DNA of 9,506 nucleotides from Planctomycetota bacterium (GTDB lineage Bacteria; Planctomycetota; UBA1135; UBA2386). The notes beneath the pieces are model-generated. The model did no database searches and was not told where the DNA came from. It was given only the letters and a program-made list of their open reading frames with translations. The stretch lies in NCBI GenBank assembly GCA_020425885.1, contig JAGQRA010000558.1, positions 1 to 9,506 of the forward strand, in the 5' to 3' direction. The stretch's first letter is position 1. Each line of letters starts with the position of its first letter. Position numbers and translations under genes: made by a program. Below, piece after piece: positions 1 to 7,006 of this stretch.

Positions 1-1
1 T

Positions 2-1678
2 CTACCTGGCGGCGACCGTCATGTAGAAGTTCCGATCCAGCTCGAACGACTGCAGCGGGCCCTCGAGCGCGATCGCCGTCGGCTCTTCGCCGATCGTGAC
101 GCGCCGTTCGCTGCCGTTGATCCGCAGCAGGACCGGCACCCGGAACCCGGGCACGACGTGGTCGAAGCGGACGGACACCGTCTTGCCGGCGCTCTCGTAT
201 TCCAGCACCGGGATGTCCGTGGTCCGCAGGTACTGGTCGAAGACCTTGCCGAAGTCGAAGCCGGACTCCCGGCTCATGAAGGCCTCGAACTCGGCCGTGT
301 CGACGGTCCGGTGCCAGAACTCGCGGTTGAGTCCGCGCAGCACCGTGCGCCACCTGTCGTCGTCGTTCAGCATGTGCCGCATGGTGTGGAGCATGTTGCC
401 GCCCTTGTAGTACATGTCGCCCGAGCCCGACCGGTTCTTGCCATAGGTGCCGATGATCGGCCGGTCGTTGCGGATCAGCTTGCGGCAGCCGATGACGTAG
501 TCCTGGGCTTCCTTGGCGGTGAAGTGATACTCGACGAACAGGTTCTCGGCGTAGTTGGCGAAGCTCTCGTGGATCCACATGTCGGCGGCGTCCTTCATCG
601 AGATGTTGTTGCCCCACCACTCGTGCGCCGACTCGTGGACGATGATGAAGTCGAACTTCATGCCGACGCCGGTGTCGCTCAGGTCGCGGCCGCGGTAGCC
701 GTTCTGGAAGCCGTTGCCGTAGGTCACCGAGCTCTGGTGCTCCATGCCCAGGTAGGGCACGGCGACGAGCTTGTAGCTGTCCTCGTAGAACGGGTACCTG
801 CCGAACCAGTGCTCGAAGGCCGCCAGCGTGCGCGGCACCTCGAGGAACTGCTTCGACGCCTGCTCCTGTTGATGTTCGAGCACCCAGAACTCGATGTCGA
901 GGTCGCCGCCCTCGCCGGCGTAGACCGAGGTCATCGGCACGTAGTTGCCGATGTTGACGTTGACGCCGTAGTTGTTGATCGGGTTGGTGACGCGCCAATG
1001 GTAGGTGCGCGTCTTGCTCGCCTCGTCGTGCTGCGACGACTGCAGCCGGCCGTTGGCCACCGCGGTCAGGGCCTCGGGCACCGTGACGTGGATGTCCATG
1101 CCGCGGTCGGGCTCGTCGTAGCCGTGATCCTTGTTGGGCCACCAGATGCTGGCGCCGATGCCCTGGCAGGTCGTGGCGATGAAGGGGTCGCCGTTCTCGT
1201 CCTGTCGCCACGAGAAGCCGCCGCTCCACGGCGGTCGCGTGCTCTGCCGCGGTTTGCCGTCGTAGAAGACCCGGATGTGATCCTCGACTCCGGCCGCCAG
1301 CGCGCTCGGGAAGGTGACCCAGTAGACATTGCCCTCGCGTTCGAACGCCAGGTCGGTGTCGTCGTGCGCGACGCGCGTCACCTGCAGCGGCGGCTGCAGG
1401 TCGATCTGCATGCGATCGCCCGCCTTGACGGTGGCGAAGGTGATGACGTTCGACCCCGAGATGCTCTTGGTCTCGGGGAAGATGGCGAGCGCGAGGTCGT
1501 AGTGCAGCACGTCCCACCATTCGCGCTCGGCGGTGATGGCGCCGCGCAGGTGGTCCTGCCGCGTGAAGCCGTCGGGGCCGGAGTCGCCCTGCGCGGCGCA
1601 CGGGCCGAGCACGGTGAGCCACGCTGCCGCGGGAACGAGCGTCCGCAATCTCGGGTGGTGCATTCTCGTACGCATCAT
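2..1678 (-). CDS. Secreted M1-family zinc metallopeptidase (aminopeptidase N-like)
   Basis: Predicted exported zinc aminopeptidase that removes N-terminal residues from peptides outside the cytoplasm. Seen in the sequence, in 558-aa numbering from 1678: a signal peptide (basic HHPRLR, then a hydrophobic stretch ending near PCAAQ), an N-terminal beta domain, the substrate-binding GMEHQ at about 311-315 (the GxMEN-type motif), the zinc site HESAH at 348-352 with the third ligand E371 in HESFANY (exact HExxH-x18-E spacing), and the probable catalytic tyrosine Y423 in a YxKG context. A short beta-rich C-terminal domain follows, and the stop is at 2-4. It is shorter than classical aminopeptidase N (about 870 aa) because the long helical C-terminal domain is missing, as in many bacterial M1 homologues. 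No Shine-Dalgarno decides the start; ATGs at 1678, 1675 and 1663 all give a plausible signal peptide. The ATG at 1777 would overlap the divergent methyltransferase start and is unlikely. The exact substrate cannot be read from the sequence. Confidence 0.93.
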   Translation of the reverse strand: MMRTRMHHPRLRTLVPAAAWLTVLGPCAAQGDSGPDGFTRQDHLRGAITAEREWWDVLHYDLALAIFPETKSISGSNVITFATVKAGDRMQIDLQPPLQVTRVAHDDTDLAFEREGNVYWVTFPSALAAGVEDHIRVFYDGKPRQSTRPPWSGGFSWRQDENGDPFIATTCQGIGASIWWPNKDHGYDEPDRGMDIHVTVPEALTAVANGRLQSSQHDEASKTRTYHWRVTNPINNYGVNVNIGNYVPMTSVYAGEGGDLDIEFWVLEHQQEQASKQFLEVPRTLAAFEHWFGRYPFYEDSYKLVAVPYLGMEHQSSVTYGNGFQNGYRGRDLSDTGVGMKFDFIIVHESAHEWWGNNISMKDAADMWIHESFANYAENLFVEYHFTAKEAQDYVIGCRKLIRNDRPIIGTYGKNRSGSGDMYYKGGNMLHTMRHMLNDDDRWRTVLRGLNREFWHRTVDTAEFEAFMSRESGFDFGKVFDQYLRTTDIPVLEYESAGKTVSVRFDHVVPGFRVPVLLRINGSERRVTIGEEPTAIALEGPLQSFELDRNFYMTVAAR

Positions 1679-1692
1679 GCCGGCGCGGGTCG

Positions 1693-1722
1693 CCGGTCGC
1701 GACGATTCGATGTCGCCGCCGG
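1693..1722. promoter_or_regulatory. Imperfect palindrome in the divergent M1/methyltransferase spacer
   Basis: The 89-bp spacer between the two divergent starts holds CCGG (1693-1696), then GCGAC (1699-1703), an 8-base centre, GTCGC (1712-1716) and CCGG (1719-1722). The arms are symmetric with matched 2-base interruptions. This layout suits an operator for a dimeric regulator that serves both genes, but in GC-rich DNA it can also arise by chance. No convincing -35/-10 pair was found here in either direction. Confidence 0.2.
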
Positions 1723-1757
1723 TCAAGTCGGATGGCTCCGGGGCCCGAAGAAACCTC

Positions 1758-1761
1758 GGAG
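1758..1761 (+). promoter_or_regulatory. Ribosome binding site fixing the methyltransferase start
   Basis: GGAG lies 6 bases before the ATG at 1768. This favours 1768 over the in-frame ATG at 1732, which has no such signal and would add 12 low-complexity residues. It is the only clear Shine-Dalgarno found before any gene in the window. Confidence 0.6.
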
Positions 1762-1767
1762 ACCCCC

Positions 1768-2577
1768 ATGGCATCAACCCTCCAGCCGACCGAGCGAGCC
1801 GCCGCGATCACCCTCGAGCGGATCGGGAACCTCTACGAGCGCTACGCCGACGACCTGTTCCGGGTGCGGCGCTACCAGCGGCTGCTCTACACCGATCGTT
1901 TCGCCGTGCGGCGCCAGCGCGAGCGCGCGGCGTTGCTGGTGCTGCTCGGCAACGAGGTGGCGCTGCCGATCACCGTCGACAACTTCGCCGCGGCGCAGCT
2001 CGACGACATCGACTGCGAGCTCTGCTACCTGCTGCTGCGCGACGAGCGGCCGGACACCGTGGTCGAGATCTCGCCGTGCGGCGGCTGGTCCTCGACCTGG
2101 ATCCTGCATGCCTTGCAGGACAATCGGCAGGGCCGGCTGCTGTCGTTCGACCTCGTCGATCACAGCCAGGGCAAGGTGCCGCCGGACCTCGCGCGCGGGA
2201 TCCGCACCTTCCACCAGGGCGACGTGCAGCAGAGCGAGCACATCCCGGATCGGATCGACTTCCTGTTCATGGACTCGGATCACCGGGCGCCGTTCGCGCA
2301 TTGGTACCTCGAGCGGGTCATGCCGCGGGTGCGGTCGGGCGGGGTCGTGCTCGTCGATGACGTCTACCACCCGCAGGGACCGGAGCAATCGGGCGGCGAA
2401 GGTCCGGTGGTGCTGGATTGGCTGCGGCGGCGAGGCATCGAACACTTCGATGCCAGCACGACCCATGGCAGCGAGGCGCGCGCCGCCATCGAACGGCGGC
2501 GCAGCCTGCTCGGGCTCTGCGAGCCGATCATCGAGGAGCCGCAGGTCGACCCGGCGATCTTCTTCACCATGCCCTGA
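1768..2577 (+). CDS. Class I SAM-dependent methyltransferase (Methyltransf_24 / CmcI-like)
   Basis: A 269-aa cytoplasmic protein with no signal peptide. It has a helical N-terminal region (about 1-95) followed by a Rossmann-type methyltransferase core. Visible core motifs are motif I VVEISPCGGWSS (98-109), the strand-2 acid in LLSFDLVDH (D128), GDV (151-153), DFLFMDSDH (164-172) and the strand VVLVDDVY (193-200). The order and spacing fit families that methylate small molecules or sugars (Methyltransf_24, or the cephalosporin hydroxylase-like CmcI group), where the acidic MDSDH and DD positions may hold a metal. Motif I has SPCGGWSS where the family more often has a G-x-G-x-G-like loop, so SAM binding is likely but not certain. 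It stands alone on the plus strand between two minus-strand genes, so the neighbours give no substrate clue. A methyltransferase is a confident call; the acceptor is unknown. Confidence 0.85.
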   Translation: MASTLQPTERAAAITLERIGNLYERYADDLFRVRRYQRLLYTDRFAVRRQRERAALLVLLGNEVALPITVDNFAAAQLDDIDCELCYLLLRDERPDTVVEISPCGGWSSTWILHALQDNRQGRLLSFDLVDHSQGKVPPDLARGIRTFHQGDVQQSEHIPDRIDFLFMDSDHRAPFAHWYLERVMPRVRSGGVVLVDDVYHPQGPEQSGGEGPVVLDWLRRRGIEHFDASTTHGSEARAAIERRRSLLGLCEPIIEEPQVDPAIFFTMP

Positions 2578-2579
2578 GT

Positions 2580-2611
2580 CACCGGTTGCGCGGTGCGATC
2601 GGCGCGCGATC
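2580..2611. terminator. Weak stem-loops between convergent genes
   Basis: The 32-bp gap between the methyltransferase stop and the opposing DUF1080-gene stop holds CACCG-6 nt-CGGTG (2580-2584 with 2591-2595) and GATCG-5 nt-CGATC (2597-2601 with 2607-2611). Both are symmetric enough to act in either direction. Neither is followed by a T-tract, so intrinsic termination is doubtful. The position between convergent genes is the main support. Confidence 0.25.
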
Positions 2612-3989
2612 AGATCCGGCGCACGCGCAGTCGGCGCAGCTCGATCGGCAGCGAGTGATCCTGGAAGCCGATCGCGCCCGACCGCGGCCGGTCGGCGATC
2701 TTGTCGTGATCGAGCGGCATGGTGTGGACGAGCTTGCCGTTCAACGTGACCTCGATCGTGCCGTCCTCGCAGATCACGTGCATGCGGTTCCATTGGCCTG
2801 CGGGCTTCGCCGTGTTCACGCGCGGTGGGCCGCCGGGGATGATGCCGCCGGCATCGTGATCGGAGAGCTGCGTCCGGTCCGGCGGCGTGTCGTAGATCTG
2901 GACCTCGATCCCGGTCGCCACCGGGTTCTTGCGGTCGCCGATGTGGAAGTAGAAGCCGCTGTTGCCCGCCGCCTCGACACGATACTCGAACTCGGCTTCG
3001 AACTCGGCGTAGTCGCCGCGCAGCCACAGGTAGTCGTCGAAGCGGTTCCATCCCTTCTCGCCCGCGCGCGGCGTCAGCCTGGCGATGCCGTCGGCGAGGG
3101 TCCAGTTGCCCTCGGTCTCGCAGTGCGTCGCCAGCTCCTTCGCCGCCAGCGGCTCGGTCCACGGTCCGGGCTCGTCGAGCGGGCGCAGCTCGACCTTGCG
3201 GAACTGCAGCGGGTGGCTCTCCGACTGCAGCGAGATCGTGCCGCGGCGCAGCGCCAGGTCGCGGCCGTCGGCGAGCAGCTTCTTGGCATTCGCATCGCGC
3301 GGGTCGAGCTGGGGATCGCGGTAGGCGAGCACCGTGTCGCCGCCGACCAGGTGGCGGATGGTGTCGCCGCGGACCTCGACCTCGACCGTGACCCAGCCGT
3401 CGCCGCGGAACGTCGGCGAGGTCGAGTCGAGGCAGTGCGTCGTCCACAGCTCGCCATCGAGCACGACGTTGGTGCCCGGGGTGCAGAGGTTGGCCGTCGG
3501 GCGCTCGCCCTGCTCACCGCCGCCGAGCAGCTGGACCTCGATCGACACCGGGAAGTCCTGGTCCTTGGTCATCGTCGCCAGCGGTTGGCCATGGATCATC
3601 AGGCCGCTGTTGCGGAACGCCCAGCCAGGACCGCCCTTCACCTGATCGCCGAAGAACCGGTACTCGGCGCGCAGGCGGTAGTTCGAGAACTCGGTGTCGT
3701 GGAACAGGTGGCCGAAGCGCTTGTCGAACGCGCCTTCGTAGCCGTCGTAGCAGACCGTCAGCAGTCCGTCGACGACACGGAACGTGTCGCCGAAGTTGTC
3801 GCCGGCGTCGTAGCCGGTGATCTTCGGCGTCCAACCGGACAGGTCGCGGCCGTTGAACAGCGACACCCACGCCGAGTCGTGAGCCGGTTGCGGCTGCTGC
3901 GCGAGGCCGGAGCCGGCGAGGGCGACGGCGACGAGGCCGATGCCGGTGAGCACGAGGACCGGGTGGAGAGACGAACAGGGGGGAGCCAT
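2610..3989 (-). CDS. Secreted protein with two tandem 3-keto-disaccharide hydrolase (DUF1080) domains
   Basis: A 459-aa protein. The signal peptide covers about 1-31 (hydrophobic run ending GSGLAQQ). Domain 1 (about 41-270) starts with the family hallmark WVSLFNGRDLSGW and continues through NSGLMIHG (127-134), IEVQLLGGG and GTISLQSESHPLQFRKVEL. Domain 2 (about 273-459) repeats the fold: NSGFYFHIG (343-351), IEVQIYDTP, AGQWNRMHV, a DGTIEVTLNGKLV strand and GAIGFQDHSLPIELRRLRV. The family (PF06439) has a concanavalin-like jelly-roll and is common in planctomycete and Bacteroidetes glycan-use loci; some members act on 3-keto-glycosides. Many members have one domain, so the pair is worth noting; domain 2 lacks the opening LFNG motif. 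The start at 3989 gives a good signal peptide, although no Shine-Dalgarno is visible. It lies 41 bp downstream of the FG-GAP gene on the same strand and is probably co-transcribed with it. The substrate is not known. Confidence 0.88.
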   Translation of the reverse strand: MAPPCSSLHPVLVLTGIGLVAVALAGSGLAQQPQPAHDSAWVSLFNGRDLSGWTPKITGYDAGDNFGDTFRVVDGLLTVCYDGYEGAFDKRFGHLFHDTEFSNYRLRAEYRFFGDQVKGGPGWAFRNSGLMIHGQPLATMTKDQDFPVSIEVQLLGGGEQGERPTANLCTPGTNVVLDGELWTTHCLDSTSPTFRGDGWVTVEVEVRGDTIRHLVGGDTVLAYRDPQLDPRDANAKKLLADGRDLALRRGTISLQSESHPLQFRKVELRPLDEPGPWTEPLAAKELATHCETEGNWTLADGIARLTPRAGEKGWNRFDDYLWLRGDYAEFEAEFEYRVEAAGNSGFYFHIGDRKNPVATGIEVQIYDTPPDRTQLSDHDAGGIIPGGPPRVNTAKPAGQWNRMHVICEDGTIEVTLNGKLVHTMPLDHDKIADRPRSGAIGFQDHSLPIELRRLRVRRI

Positions 3990-4030
3990 CGCGACAGAGT
4001 AGCCACGACGGCATCGCCGGGCGAAGGTCG

Positions 4031-5542
4031 CTACCGGATGCCGGTGGCGATGACGTTGGTGACGGCGCCGAGATGCAGTGCCTGCATCCAGATGTCGATG
4101 CCGGCGGCGACGGGCAGCAGGTGGCTCTCGATCTTCTCCAACCCGGTCCCATTGGTGATCATGAGGCCGTACGACTGCGGCAGGGCGAGGCCGAGCGTCA
4201 GGCCGAGACCCGGGATCGGAAAGGAGCCCGGGCCGGCGAAGCTGTAGGTGAGCAGCACCGCCGTGTTGGCCGGGGCATGGCGCACGCTGAACGTCGCATC
4301 TTCGTCGGCCTGCAGCGGCAGCGGGCTCAGCATGAGGTGGAACTTCTCCGCCATGTCGAACAGGTAGGCGGCGCCGTCGACGGCGTTGCTGTTCGTCTCC
4401 CACGAGGTCACCGCGGCAGCGGTGCCGTCGAGCGCGACCGCCTGGCCGAAGCCCGAACCGCTGACCGTGTGCGAACCCTGGAACGACGGCTCGTCGAGCC
4501 AGGCGCTGCCATCGAAGCGGTAGGCGAACACCGTGCCGCCGGGGTTGCCGTTCATGTCGCGGCCGAGGTCCGCGATCAGGGCGAGGTCGCCGGCGAGGTC
4601 GAGATTGAGGCCGAAGTAGTGGTTGTAGCCGGGCCACGGCGACAGCACCTTGGCATCCTCGACCCAGGTGCCGCCCTGGCGGTGGACGAAGTAGGCCGCA
4701 CCTTCGCGGTAGTTCTTGGCCGGCGCGCCGATGACGGCGACATCACCGTCGATGGCCAGACTAGAACCGAACTGGGCCTGTTCTTCGGCAAGGTTGGCCC
4801 GGAACTTCTGCGTCTCGACCCAGCCTGACGGTGTCAGGTCGAACGAGTAGACCGCGCCGATGTAGTAGAGCTGCAGCCCGTTGTCGCTCTCGCCGCGCGC
4901 CCCGACCAGGATCGTGTTGCCGGAGAGGCCGACCGCCGAGCCGAACAGATCATGGCCGAAGTGATCGGACGCGGTCAGTCGCTGCGTCGCGTTCCAGGTC
5001 GTGCCGTCGAAGTCGTAGACCCACGCCGCACCGGCCTCGGCCGCGCCCGGCAGGTCGGTATACATCGCGCCGACGACGATGCGGTCGCCTTCGATGTCGA
5101 CGTCCCAGCCGATCCAGTCGCCGGCCGGCAGCAGGATCTGCTCTTCATTCCATTGCGAGCCATCGAACCGGAAGACGTAGGCGGCGCCGTTGAACGAGCT
5201 GGTGATGGGGGCGGGGGCGCCGACCACGATGACGTTGCCATCGATGGCGACGCTGCGGCCGAACTCGTGCAACAGCCCGCCGTTCGAGGCAGTGAGCTTC
5301 TGCTCCTGCACCCAGTTGCCGTTGCTGCGGCGGAACACGAACACCGAGCCGGTGTAGTTCTGCGGCACGGCGTCGTCGGAGGCGCCGACGACCATGACAT
5401 CGCCACTGAGCGCCACCGCCGAACCGAAGGCCGAGAAGGTGCTCGCGTTCTGGACGGTCAGCCGGTCGAGTTCGACCTGCGCCGAGAGGACGGTGGACAG
5501 GGCGCCGGACAAGGCCAGGACGGCCAGCGGGAGGTGATTCAT
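4031..5542 (-). CDS. Secreted seven-bladed FG-GAP_2 beta-propeller protein
   Basis: A 503-aa protein. Signal peptide is about 1-21 (MNHLPLAVLALSG...LSAQ). Seven repeats of the FG-x-S-V-A-[IL]-x-G-D-x-x-V-V-G-A type start at residues 39, 94, 144, 200, 258, 310 and 365, spaced 50-58 residues. Most are followed by a G-A-A-Y-V-F-[RD]-F-D-G-x-x-W strand pair, as in the FG-GAP_2 family (PF14312). Seven units suit one closed integrin-alpha-like propeller. The calcium-binding DxDxDG loops of classical FG-GAP repeats are absent. Blades 6 and 7 have decayed cores (ALIAD, AAVTS). Residues about 400-503 form a separate C-terminal part ending LPVAAGIDIWMQAL...TNVIATGI, related to the ends of the genes at 5797 and 7206. 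Likely an extracellular or surface binding protein or scaffold; no catalytic residues are recognisable. It is the first gene of a probable two-gene unit with the DUF1080 gene. Confidence 0.88.
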   Translation of the reverse strand: MNHLPLAVLALSGALSTVLSAQVELDRLTVQNASTFSAFGSAVALSGDVMVVGASDDAVPQNYTGSVFVFRRSNGNWVQEQKLTASNGGLLHEFGRSVAIDGNVIVVGAPAPITSSFNGAAYVFRFDGSQWNEEQILLPAGDWIGWDVDIEGDRIVVGAMYTDLPGAAEAGAAWVYDFDGTTWNATQRLTASDHFGHDLFGSAVGLSGNTILVGARGESDNGLQLYYIGAVYSFDLTPSGWVETQKFRANLAEEQAQFGSSLAIDGDVAVIGAPAKNYREGAAYFVHRQGGTWVEDAKVLSPWPGYNHYFGLNLDLAGDLALIADLGRDMNGNPGGTVFAYRFDGSAWLDEPSFQGSHTVSGSGFGQAVALDGTAAAVTSWETNSNAVDGAAYLFDMAEKFHLMLSPLPLQADEDATFSVRHAPANTAVLLTYSFAGPGSFPIPGLGLTLGLALPQSYGLMITNGTGLEKIESHLLPVAAGIDIWMQALHLGAVTNVIATGIR

Positions 5543-5603
5543 GCTCGGGGTTGCGGTCTTGCGGTGCGAGGAAGAGTGTCACGCTGGAGACCCCGCCCTG
5601 GCC

Positions 5604-5620
5604 GATTCGTGACCCGAATC
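5604..5620. promoter_or_regulatory. Perfect inverted repeat, possible operator
   Basis: GATTCG (5604-5609), 5 bases, CGAATC (5615-5620): a perfect 6-bp dyad on a 17-bp footprint, 62 bp upstream of the minus-strand start at 5542. The right arm is followed by a second partial copy of its CCGAAT half (5621-5626). The size and symmetry suit a helix-turn-helix dimer site. The regulator is not in the window. Confidence 0.25.
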
Positions 5621-5718
5621 CCGAATGGGGAGCCGGACACCGGCGGGCGGTGCGAGCACTCGGGCCACGTCGATCCGCCGATCTGTCGGCACCAATTGAG
5701 GAAAGAGTCCTGCAGCGG

Positions 5719-5746
5719 TTGCCAGGAGGCCCGCTCCGACTAGAGT
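5719..5746 (+). promoter_or_regulatory. Candidate sigma-70-type promoter for the gene at 5797
   Basis: TTGCCA (5719-5724, 5 of 6 matches to TTGACA), a 16-base spacer, then TAGAGT (5741-5746, 4 of 6 matches to TATAAT). The predicted transcript start near 5753 gives a leader of about 45 bases before the ATG at 5797. The match is reasonable for GC-rich DNA but untested. Confidence 0.35.
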
Positions 5747-5796
5747 GGCCTCGTCGCCAGCTCTCACGCTGCATCCCCGCTTCCCCTCCGACTCTC

Positions 5797-6909
5797 ATGC
5801 AGCGACTACACACGGTTTTCGCGATCACAACCCTGGCCGCCGTCGCCGCCAGCCAGGTCAACCCGTTCGTCTTCTACCCGCAGGACCCCGAGCGGCAGAC
5901 GGTCACCTGCACGTCCTACGTCGGCCGACCCGACATGAGCAATGCGGCGGAAGCGCTCATGGAGATCGACCCCGCTCACTTCCCCGGGGTCGGCGACGCG
6001 CACCACTTCAGCCGCTTCTTCGGCGTCTACCACTGGGTTGCCGACGAGCGCCTGTCGACGGTCGAGACCTATGATCTCGTCGTTCGCTCGGCGGCGGCGG
6101 GTCCCGGTCCCGACATGACTCCGACTGGCGAGCTGCTCCGCATCGCCGGTCTCACGACGCCGCCTTCAGGCAACACGCAGCGCGGCACCTGGATCATGTA
6201 CGACGGTTTCAGCATCACCGGCGGACTGCTCGTGAACCACACCCAGCCGATCGAAGGCTATCTGCCGCGCACCTACGTCGGTGTCGGTCTGCCGGCCAAT
6301 CCGCTGTGGCCGGCGACGGATGGTCACGCGCTGTTCCGCGCCGACCTCCTCGGCGCCAACACTAGCGCTTCCCATGGCGAGAACGAGCGCGCCGGCGCGC
6401 CGAACCCGACCTGGGCCGGCCTGCAGGGAGCGCCGTCGTTCTCGACGCCGTGGAGCTACATCCTCGGCCCGTTCGTCACCAGCCCGAACCTGCACATGGG
6501 CGGCACCGATCCGCGCAGCAGCCGACTCGGCGCACCGGGTGCGAACCTGGCCATGAACGGGCTGTTCCCCGACGTCAGCGGCAGCCCGCGCAGCGACGGC
6601 TTGCTGGTCCGCGTCACCGACAACCTGGCGCCGTTCGGCTGGTGCTTCACGGGCGCTTCGCTCGGGCTGCAGAGCCCGCTGTTCAACTGGCCCATGCAGG
6701 GCAGCCTGATCGGTCACAGCTTCCTCGGCGCGCGCCCGATCTCGCTCGAGATCGCGACGTTGACGCTGGGCCAGCACGAGTACGTGGTCGCGCTGCCTTC
6801 GACGATCCCGACCGCGCTGGTCGGCACGCACCTCGCGTTCCAGTCCATCGTCTGGGATCAGAACAGCGGTCCCGGCAACTGGACCAACGCGCACGCCGTG
6901 CATTTCTGA
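5797..6909 (+). CDS. Secreted protein of unknown function with planctomycete-type C-terminal segment
   Basis: A 370-aa protein that I do not recognise. The signal peptide covers about 1-19 (MQRLHTVFAITTLAAVAAS, cleavage before QVNP). The mature part is rich in Gly, Pro, Ser and aromatic residues with no long hydrophobic helix, which suggests a soluble beta-rich fold. It has only two cysteines after the signal (C38 and C283). Residues 250-300 (NGLFPDV, then GLLVRVTDN and GWCFTGAS) lead into a C-terminal segment, about 300-370, ending IPTALVGTHLAFQSIVWDQ and TNAHAVHF. That segment aligns by eye with the C-terminus of the protein at 7206-8831. No catalytic motif is visible. The start at 5797 is chosen for the clear signal peptide; the open frame extends upstream to 5551, but that part has no signal-like or protein-like character. 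No Shine-Dalgarno is present (the leader is pyrimidine-rich). It is probably driven by the promoter at 5719-5746. No hairpin with a T-tract follows the stop; repeats begin 21 bp downstream. Confidence 0.78.
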   Translation: MQRLHTVFAITTLAAVAASQVNPFVFYPQDPERQTVTCTSYVGRPDMSNAAEALMEIDPAHFPGVGDAHHFSRFFGVYHWVADERLSTVETYDLVVRSAAAGPGPDMTPTGELLRIAGLTTPPSGNTQRGTWIMYDGFSITGGLLVNHTQPIEGYLPRTYVGVGLPANPLWPATDGHALFRADLLGANTSASHGENERAGAPNPTWAGLQGAPSFSTPWSYILGPFVTSPNLHMGGTDPRSSRLGAPGANLAMNGLFPDVSGSPRSDGLLVRVTDNLAPFGWCFTGASLGLQSPLFNWPMQGSLIGHSFLGARPISLEIATLTLGQHEYVVALPSTIPTALVGTHLAFQSIVWDQNSGPGNWTNAHAVHF

Positions 6910-6930
6910 GTTGTCAGAACGCCGCAACGC

Positions 6931-6986
6931 GGCACAGCGTTGACGCGGGAGCCAAGGCATCCGGCGCCGCTGCGGCGTTGCTTGGC
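6931..6986. repeat. Direct repeat copy 1 (56 bp)
   Basis: First copy of a near-identical pair; the second is at 7007-7063, period 76 bp. It begins GGCACAGCGTTGACG and ends GCTTGGC. The two copies differ by C/T (6946 against 7022), G/A (6963 against 7039) and one extra T in copy 2. Each copy contains the inverted arms GCCAAG and CTTGGC around a GC-rich hairpin core CGCCG-CTG-CGGCG. The 20-bp linker contains ACGCTG (6995-7000), which pairs with CAGCGT (7011-7016) of the second copy. Confidence 0.85.
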
Positions 6987-7006
6987 GGGCCAGGACGCTG
7001 AACCGA

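Larger units (their letters stand above)
5543..5796. promoter_or_regulatory. Divergent intergenic control region
   Basis: These 254 bp separate the divergently transcribed FG-GAP gene and the unknown secreted gene, so promoters for both should lie here. It contains one candidate plus-strand promoter and one perfect short inverted repeat, listed separately. I saw no convincing minus-strand promoter hexamers and no coding potential supported by other evidence. Confidence 0.5.

Noticed and set aside
1594..1611. Possible lipoprotein lipobox in the M1 signal peptide (VLGPC)
   Set aside because: Proline directly before the cysteine does not suit the lipobox consensus; ordinary signal peptidase cleavage near CAAQ is more likely.
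1721..1726. GGTCAA, read on the minus strand as TTGACC, a -35-like hexamer for the M1 gene
   Set aside because: No acceptable -10 hexamer lies 15-19 bases downstream on the minus strand.
158..2749. 863-codon open frame on the plus strand, opposite the M1 peptidase and running through the methyltransferase in another frame
   Set aside because: It overlaps two strongly supported genes. Its translation is low-complexity (Val/Ala/Asp/Arg-rich, then Arg/Ser-rich), as expected for a shadow frame in GC-rich DNA.
1774..3447. 557-codon minus-strand open frame across the methyltransferase and part of the DUF1080 gene
   Set aside because: Arg/Pro/Ala-rich translation with no motif; it is a shadow of two genes with recognisable domains.
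3990..4030. Possible terminator between the FG-GAP and DUF1080 genes
   Set aside because: Only a 4-bp stem (CGGC-ATC-GCCG) without a T-tract; read-through is more likely.
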